64,000 nucleotides of DNA, from assembly GCA_964518305.1 (NCBI GenBank), contig CAZFDK010000004.1:1-64000 (forward strand), read 5' to 3'. A program made the translations under genes and the position numbers. The notes under the pieces are model-generated. The model searched no databases. It saw nothing but the letters and a program-made list of their open reading frames with translations, and was not told the origin of the DNA. Origin of the DNA: Caribbeanibacter sp964518305. GTDB lineage: Bacteria > Gemmatimonadota > Gemmatimonadetes > Palauibacterales > Palauibacteraceae. Below are positions 59,875-64,000 of this stretch, one piece after another; position 1 is the first letter of the stretch; the number at the start of each line of letters is the position of its first letter.

Positions 59875-60780
59875 ATGAGCTTTCTCTCCGAGTCAGGACC
59901 GATTCTCCATCCGACGGATTTCTCCGAGCCTGCGCTGGCCGCCCACCCGTACTCGGTCTACCTGGCGGGTCTGCTGGACGCCGATCTGCATCTCGTGCAC
60001 GTAGAAGAGGACGGCGATGGGAGCGGCGATTCCGGCTTTCCCGTCCCGACCGGCACGTGGTCCGAGGTACGCGAGTGGCTCGTCGGAAGCGCTGCCGCAC
60101 GGGGACGGGAGCCCGGAGAAGTGGAGGCTCCGGAGGTCCGGCGAGAGACCCTTCGCGGTGACGAGCCGGCAAACGTCATCCTCTCCTACGCGGCGGACGT
60201 GGGGGCGGGAGCCATCTGCGTGGGCACGCACGGTCGCGGCGGACTCGGTCGACTCGTGCTCGGAAGCGTCACCGAGGAGGTGATCCGAAAGGCGGGCTCT
60301 CCGGTGATGACCGTCCGTCCGGAAATGCGCGGCTGGGGAGACAACGGTCCGCGCCGCTTCCTGGTCGGCGCCGACCTCTCCTCCATGATGAAGCCGGCCC
60401 TGGCCTGGGCGGGCGTGCTGGCGGCCGCGACAGGAGCGGATCTCACCGCCGCGTACGTCGTCACCAGTCATGCAGGGGCTGCGCAGCACGATCAGCTGCA
60501 GCAGATCCACGCTGCCTTCCGGGACCTGGACATCGAGGGGGTGGAGCTGGACGCGCAGCTCCTGGTCGGCGACCCGGAGGTCCAGATGCGAGACCTGGCG
60601 AAGGAGCAGCAGATGGACCTGGTCGTGACGGCGACCCACGGCCGGTCGGGGACGTCCCGGCTGGTGATCGGAAGCGTGACGGAGTCGCTCGTCCGGCGGG
60701 CGCCGTGTCCGGTGCTGAGCGTATCGGAGCCGCCGCCCGGTCTCCGTGGCCGTGCTCCGGAGGGGGACGTCGGCGCCTGA
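59875..60780 (+). CDS. Universal stress protein, tandem Usp domains
   Basis: 301 residues from an ATG (a GTG at 59872 is adjacent) after GCAGGGAGGTCC. Two Usp domains: PILHPTDFSEPALAAHPYSV with GTHGRGGLGRLVLGS, and FLVGADLSSMMKPALAWAGV with ATHGRSGTSRLVIGS; the first has the full ATP signature, the second lacks the first Gly. The 254-base upstream region has no TTTCCCCAC element. Fourth Usp-type gene of the window. Confidence 0.92.
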   Translation: MSFLSESGPILHPTDFSEPALAAHPYSVYLAGLLDADLHLVHVEEDGDGSGDSGFPVPTGTWSEVREWLVGSAAARGREPGEVEAPEVRRETLRGDEPANVILSYAADVGAGAICVGTHGRGGLGRLVLGSVTEEVIRKAGSPVMTVRPEMRGWGDNGPRRFLVGADLSSMMKPALAWAGVLAAATGADLTAAYVVTSHAGAAQHDQLQQIHAAFRDLDIEGVELDAQLLVGDPEVQMRDLAKEQQMDLVVTATHGRSGTSRLVIGSVTESLVRRAPCPVLSVSEPPPGLRGRAPEGDVGA

Positions 60781-61023
60781 GGTCCAGGGGCCGGCGGAGT
60801 CTATTCGGCGCCGACGCCCGCGATGCCGGTAAGGGCCGGTCAGGGGAGGTCGGTAGGAAGTATCACGACGGTCGGAGGGGAAGATCCCGACCGATCCGGT
60901 GCACCAGGTCCGGACAGCCAGGCGGGGTGAAACGTGCTATCCTGAAATCGAACGATGCAGGGTAGCCCGACCGGCTCGCCCTTCCCTGCGAGACGACACG
61001 ATCTCATCACGAGGAGGAAAACC

Positions 61024-61467
61024 ATGTCCCCCCTGCTGTCCCGACGACGAGGCTTCGCCCCCTGGCGCGAGCTCGAGGACCTCGAGAACCGGCTGATGCG
61101 TCTCACCGGCGATTTCGGTGAGGGCGAGGCCGTGACGGCCTGGAGGCCGGCGGTCGACCTCACCGAGTCGGACGACGAGTTCCGTCTCACCGCCGAGTTC
61201 CCCGGCATGTCGGCAGACGACATCGAGGTGGAGGTCCAGGAGGGCGACCTCATCATCCACGGCGAGAAGGAGATGGAGGAGGAGAAGGAAGAAGAGGACC
61301 TCCACGTCACGGAGCGATCCTACGGCGAGTTCTACCGCCGGTTCACGCTCCCCAGCTCCGTGGACGCCCGGAACATCAGCGCCGAGATGAAGGACGGCGT
61401 GCTCGACGTGCGGCTGCCCAAGACCGAAAAGGAAGCCGGGCGCAAGATCCAGATCAGCGGAAGCTGA
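61024..61467 (+). CDS. Hsp20/alpha-crystallin small heat-shock protein
   Basis: 147 residues, ATG after CACGAGGAGGAAAACC. N-terminal arm (RGFAPWRELEDLENRLMRL), then the alpha-crystallin domain: WRPAVDLTESDDEFRLTAEF, PGMSADDIEVEVQEGDLIIH, SYGEFYRRFTLPSSVDARNI and MKDGVLDVRLPKTEKE, with a short ISGS tail. An unusual run of glutamates (EMEEEKEEEDL) is inserted between strands. ATP-independent holdase. A TATCCT sequence at 60940-60945 may be part of its promoter; no CIRCE element was seen. Confidence 0.93.
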   Translation: MSPLLSRRRGFAPWRELEDLENRLMRLTGDFGEGEAVTAWRPAVDLTESDDEFRLTAEFPGMSADDIEVEVQEGDLIIHGEKEMEEEKEEEDLHVTERSYGEFYRRFTLPSSVDARNISAEMKDGVLDVRLPKTEKEAGRKIQISGS

Positions 61468-61974
61468 CTCCGGGCGGACGGCGAGGACCGCGTCCAGCAG
61501 TGGCTGCGCCTCCATTTCGGCATGACGGGGGCGCTCAGCTACTACCGGCTCGGAGGCGAGCCGGATCACACCCGGCTCCGGATCGACTTCGAGGACGGCT
61601 TTCACCTGGCGTTCCAGAACACCCGCAAGCTGGGGATGATCGACCTGCTGGAGGATCCGGACCGCTGGATACGCGAGGCGGGGCTCGGCCCCGATGCGTT
61701 GAGGGTGGGGCGGGAGCGCTTCCGGAGCCTGTTCGCCGGGAGGCGGGGACTGATCAAGAGCCTCCTCATGAACCAGCGAATCCTGGCCGGGCTGGGCAAC
61801 GTGTACGCGGACGAGGTCCTCTTCCAGGCCCGCCTCCACCCCCGCACGCCGGCCGCGGATCTCGGGCGGGGAGTCCTGGACGACCTGCACGAGCTCACGG
61901 TGTGCATTCTCGAGGCAGGCGTCCGGTCGCGGGCCGAGCCGGCCCGCCCGGAGCCCAACGACGAGGAGAGATGA
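61468..61974 (+). pseudogene. Fpg/Nei DNA glycosylase core fragment lacking both ends
   Basis: The reading frame continues directly after the hsp20 stop codon and, with or without the ATG at 61522, encodes about 150-168 residues of formamidopyrimidine-DNA glycosylase: QQWLRLHFGMTGALSYYRLG, LAFQNTRKLGMIDLLEDP, then the H2TH region GLIKSLLMNQRILAGLGNVY and ADEVLFQARLHPRTPAADL. Missing are the N-terminal catalytic Pro and Glu (PELPEVE), the first 60 or so residues, and the C-terminal CxxC zinc finger after LEAGVRSRAEP. It cannot act as a normal glycosylase. No start with a good ribosome binding site is apparent. Its stop overlaps the prs ATG (ATGA). Confidence 0.7.
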
Positions 61975-62990
61975 TGGACCGGAATCAGCAGGGCGGGCCG
62001 GCTCTGTTCTCGCTGGAGGCGAGCCGGGAGTTCGGCGAGTCCGTGGCCGAGCGCATCGGGATGGAGCTCGCAGAGCACGAGGAGCGATCCTTCGAGGACG
62101 GCGAGCACAAGACCAGGCCCCTGGTCCACGTCCGCGACCGGGACGTCTATGTGGTCCAGTCCCTGTACGGGGAGCCGGGGGAGACGGTGAACGACAAGCT
62201 CTGCCGGCTCCTCTTCTTCCTCGGATCCCTGCGGGACGCGGGCGCCGGCCGTCTCACGGCGGTCCTCCCGTACCTCTGCTATGCGCGGAAGGACCGGAAG
62301 ACCAAGCCCCGTGATCCGATCACGACCCGGTACGTGGCCGGCCTGCTCGAGTCCGTGGGCGTCGACCGGGTGGTCGCCCTGGACGTCCACAACATGGCGG
62401 CCTTCCAGAACGCGTACCGGAACCCCACGGTCCACCTGGAGGCCCGCCCCGTGCTGGCCGACCACTTCCTCGCCGAGGTCGGCCGGGACACCGACCTGAC
62501 CGTGGTCTCCCCGGACGCCGGCGGTGCCAAGCGCGCCCAGGCCCTGCGGGAGACGCTGCAGGACCGCCTCGGCCGGGAGCTGCCGCTGGCCTTCCTCGAG
62601 AAGCGCAGGAGCTGGGGCCAGGTCTCCGGCGGGACCCTGGTCGGCGAGGTGGACGGAAGGGCGGCGCTGCTGCTGGACGACCTGGTGAGCACCGGCACCA
62701 CCCTGGTCCGGGCGGCGCGGGCGTGCCGGGAGGCCGGCGCCCGTGAAGTCCGCGCGGCGGCCACGCACGGGCTCTTCGTCGGCGACGCCGAGGAGAGGCT
62801 GTCGGACCCGGCCCTGGACAGCGTGGCCGTGACGGACTCCGTGCCGCCCTTTCGTCTCTCGGAGCGGTTCGTGGAACGCAGGCTCAGCGTGGTGAGCGTG
62901 GCGGGGCTGCTGGCCGAGACGGTGCGTCGGCTCCAGGCCGGGGAATCGGTCGTGGAGATCCAGGACCCCACGGACACGGCTCCGCGCTAG
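61971..62990 (+). CDS. prs: Ribose-phosphate pyrophosphokinase (PRPP synthetase)
   Basis: 339 residues, ATG at 61971 after ACGAGGAGAG. PRPP synthetase landmarks: ERSFEDGEHKTRPLVHVRDR with VYVVQSLYGEPGETVNDKLC, VLPYLCYARKDRKTKPRDPI (catalytic loop), VSPDAGGAKRAQALRETL, and the PRPP loop ALLLDDLVSTGTTLVRAARA. Makes PRPP from ribose-5-phosphate and ATP. The divergence from the housekeeping family (for example YARKDRKTKPR in place of YARQDRK...R) suggests a secondary paralogue. Two type I PRTase genes in the window (21717, 56129) would consume its product. Confidence 0.88.
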   Translation: MMDRNQQGGPALFSLEASREFGESVAERIGMELAEHEERSFEDGEHKTRPLVHVRDRDVYVVQSLYGEPGETVNDKLCRLLFFLGSLRDAGAGRLTAVLPYLCYARKDRKTKPRDPITTRYVAGLLESVGVDRVVALDVHNMAAFQNAYRNPTVHLEARPVLADHFLAEVGRDTDLTVVSPDAGGAKRAQALRETLQDRLGRELPLAFLEKRRSWGQVSGGTLVGEVDGRAALLLDDLVSTGTTLVRAARACREAGAREVRAAATHGLFVGDAEERLSDPALDSVAVTDSVPPFRLSERFVERRLSVVSVAGLLAETVRRLQAGESVVEIQDPTDTAPR

Positions 62991-63009
62991 GATCCGGGAT
63001 CGACCTCCC

Positions 63010-64000
63010 TCAGAGCGGCATCTGGGCGGCGGCCAGATCCAGGTACTTCGTGGCGCGAGTGCGCCACGGCTCGAGGTCCGACACGCCGTCGTCCCGCACG
63101 TGCCAGATGCTGAGCTTCGCCCGCAGGTAGGCCCGGTGGCTGCGGTAGAAGTCCACGAGCTCGGAGGGCGGGTCGTCTCCCGTCGCCGACCGATACTCCT
63201 CGAAGAAGGGAGTCGCCACTCCCGGTGAACCGAGCCGCCGACACTCCATGTCCAGGAAGGCCAGCTCGTCCGCCGGATCGACGATACGGAAGGCGCGGTT
63301 GAACTCGATGCAGTCGATGAACACCGGATCGTCGCGGAGACACACGTGCTCGGGGCGCAGGTCGCCGTGTCCCTCCACGATGCGGGCGTCCCGGACCCGG
63401 GCCCGGAACTCCTCCTCCCGGTCGACCGCCAGGAATCGGGCCAGCAGCCGCCCGACCTGCTCGGCGCGCGGGCGGGGCATCTCGTACTCCGGTCGGGTAA
63501 GCTCCCGCCGGTTCTCCTCCACCAGGGCCTGGAGCTGCTGGACGTATTCCTCGGGACCGACCGAAGCCGGAGGCTCGTCCCGGTAGAAGCGGGCCAGCCG
63601 GCGGGCGGCGGCCTGGAGATGATCCTCGTCCACCTCGCCGCGCTCAATCATCCGGTCCAGCATCCGCTCGCGGGGCAGCCGCTTCATGCGCGTGAGCCAG
63701 TCCATCGGTCGGCCGTCGCCGTCCAGCTCGAGCTCGCCGTCCCGGAGGGTGAGGGCCGAGACGCCGAGGTAGACGTCCGGCGCCAGACGCCGGTTGAGCC
63801 GAACCTCGGCGCGGCAGTCCTCCCGTCTCTTCTCGGCGGTGGAGAAATCGAGGAACTCGTAGCGGACGGGCTTCTTGAGCTTGTAGACCCGGTCTCCGGC
63901 CAGGAAGACCCACGACATGTGGGTCTCGAGGCTCTCGACTCCGTCGACTTCACGCGGATAGCTCTCGGGTCGGTCCAGGAAGGCGACTTTCTCCTCGAGA
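63010..64000 (-). CDS. COG2187-type aminoglycoside-phosphotransferase-like protein (partial at right edge)
   Basis: The minus-strand frame is open from 63010 to the window end. It reads EEKVAFLDRPESYPREVDGV, ESLETHMSWVFLAGDRVYKL, KKPVRYEFLDFSTAEKRRED, LNRRLAPDVYLGVSALTL, and kinase-like VEGHGDLRPEHVCLRDDPV with IDCIEFNRAFRIVDPADELA. This is the APH-fold domain found in COG2187 proteins, often fused to or paired with a P-loop gluconate-kinase-like domain, which is absent here since the stop follows at AAAQMPL. Only the first few residues probably lie beyond the window. The ATG at 63918 is too short a start. The substrate is unknown; it is convergent with prs. Confidence 0.82.
   Translation of the reverse strand, partial: LEEKVAFLDRPESYPREVDGVESLETHMSWVFLAGDRVYKLKKPVRYEFLDFSTAEKRREDCRAEVRLNRRLAPDVYLGVSALTLRDGELELDGDGRPMDWLTRMKRLPRERMLDRMIERGEVDEDHLQAAARRLARFYRDEPPASVGPEEYVQQLQALVEENRRELTRPEYEMPRPRAEQVGRLLARFLAVDREEEFRARVRDARIVEGHGDLRPEHVCLRDDPVFIDCIEFNRAFRIVDPADELAFLDMECRRLGSPGVATPFFEEYRSATGDDPPSELVDFYRSHRAYLRAKLSIWHVRDDGVSDLEPWRTRATKYLDLAAAQMPL

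Noticed and set aside
1..64000. CRISPR arrays, tRNA/rRNA genes, insertion sequences, attachment sites
   Set aside because: No regularly spaced repeats, no tRNA-like TTCGA-type loops with acceptor stems, and no transposase or integrase frames were recognised.

Overview
The window is GC-rich (about two thirds G+C by eye) bacterial chromosomal DNA with tightly packed genes, many GTG starts, frequent 4-base start/stop overlaps and good purine-rich ribosome binding sites. It contains no rRNA, tRNA, CRISPR array, insertion sequence or phage gene that I can see. A run of ten N at 42486-42495 shows that it is a draft or metagenome scaffold. No taxonomic marker gene is present. The mix (secreted S9 prolyl-oligopeptidase-type peptidase, CytoC_RC-like dihaem cytochrome, haem-binding CXXCH protein, exported phosphodiesterase, Gram-negative cyclic beta-glucan synthase) fits a Gram-negative heterotroph such as a Gemmatimonadota relative. 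That placement is inference.

Layout. 1-9.4 kb is ordinary accessory chromosome: the N-terminus of an ABC exporter, a wrecked FMN-reductase pseudogene, a VOC protein, an MmgE/PrpD - phosphosulfolactate-synthase-like pair, an S9 peptidase operon, two c-haem proteins and three small exported or hypothetical proteins. From 9.4 to about 62 kb the window becomes a dense stress-survival island. It holds four universal stress proteins (9451, 30904, 53497, 59875), a NarL-type response regulator (10630), an aldo/keto reductase, a ribosome-hibernation/cold-shock fusion (14528), a Kup potassium transporter, an MgtC/DUF4010 membrane protein, a receiver-only regulator with Glu at the phosphorylation site divergent from a PAS histidine kinase (19085/19685), OsmC, and phosphoribosyltransferases. 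It also holds a 2885-residue cyclic beta-1,2-glucan synthase coupled to a Usp, a phospholipase-D/cardiolipin synthase, a flavin reductase/M20 peptidase/P-loop operon, and a P-type cation ATPase. An acetate kinase - PEP synthase - RtcB - PEBP - M19 dipeptidase - BaeRF run follows. Then come a CDP-alcohol phosphotransferase/CdsA pair, GH15 glucanase and glucokinase, an amino-acid permease, dodecin, trehalose-6-phosphate synthase, a nitroreductase, Hsp20 and PRPP synthetase. The right edge cuts a COG2187-type phosphotransferase near its start.

How it fits together. The gene set resembles the dormancy or hypoxia regulons (DosR-like) known from other phyla: Usp, Hsp20, PEP synthase, acetate kinase, cation ATPase, phosphoribosyltransferases, OsmC and nitroreductase under a two-component system. 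The most interesting sequence signal is a short element, TTTCCCCAC (or TCTCCCCAC/CTTCCCCAC), found in at least ten intergenic regions of this island about 80-180 bases upstream of start codons. In several cases a TATNNT-like -10 box lies 47-48, 58 or 69 bases downstream. I propose it as the operator of an undescribed stress regulon. Three broken genes are also recognisable from residual protein similarity: an FMN reductase with at least three frameshifts, an FAD oxidoreductase with an in-frame internal deletion, and an Fpg core without either end.
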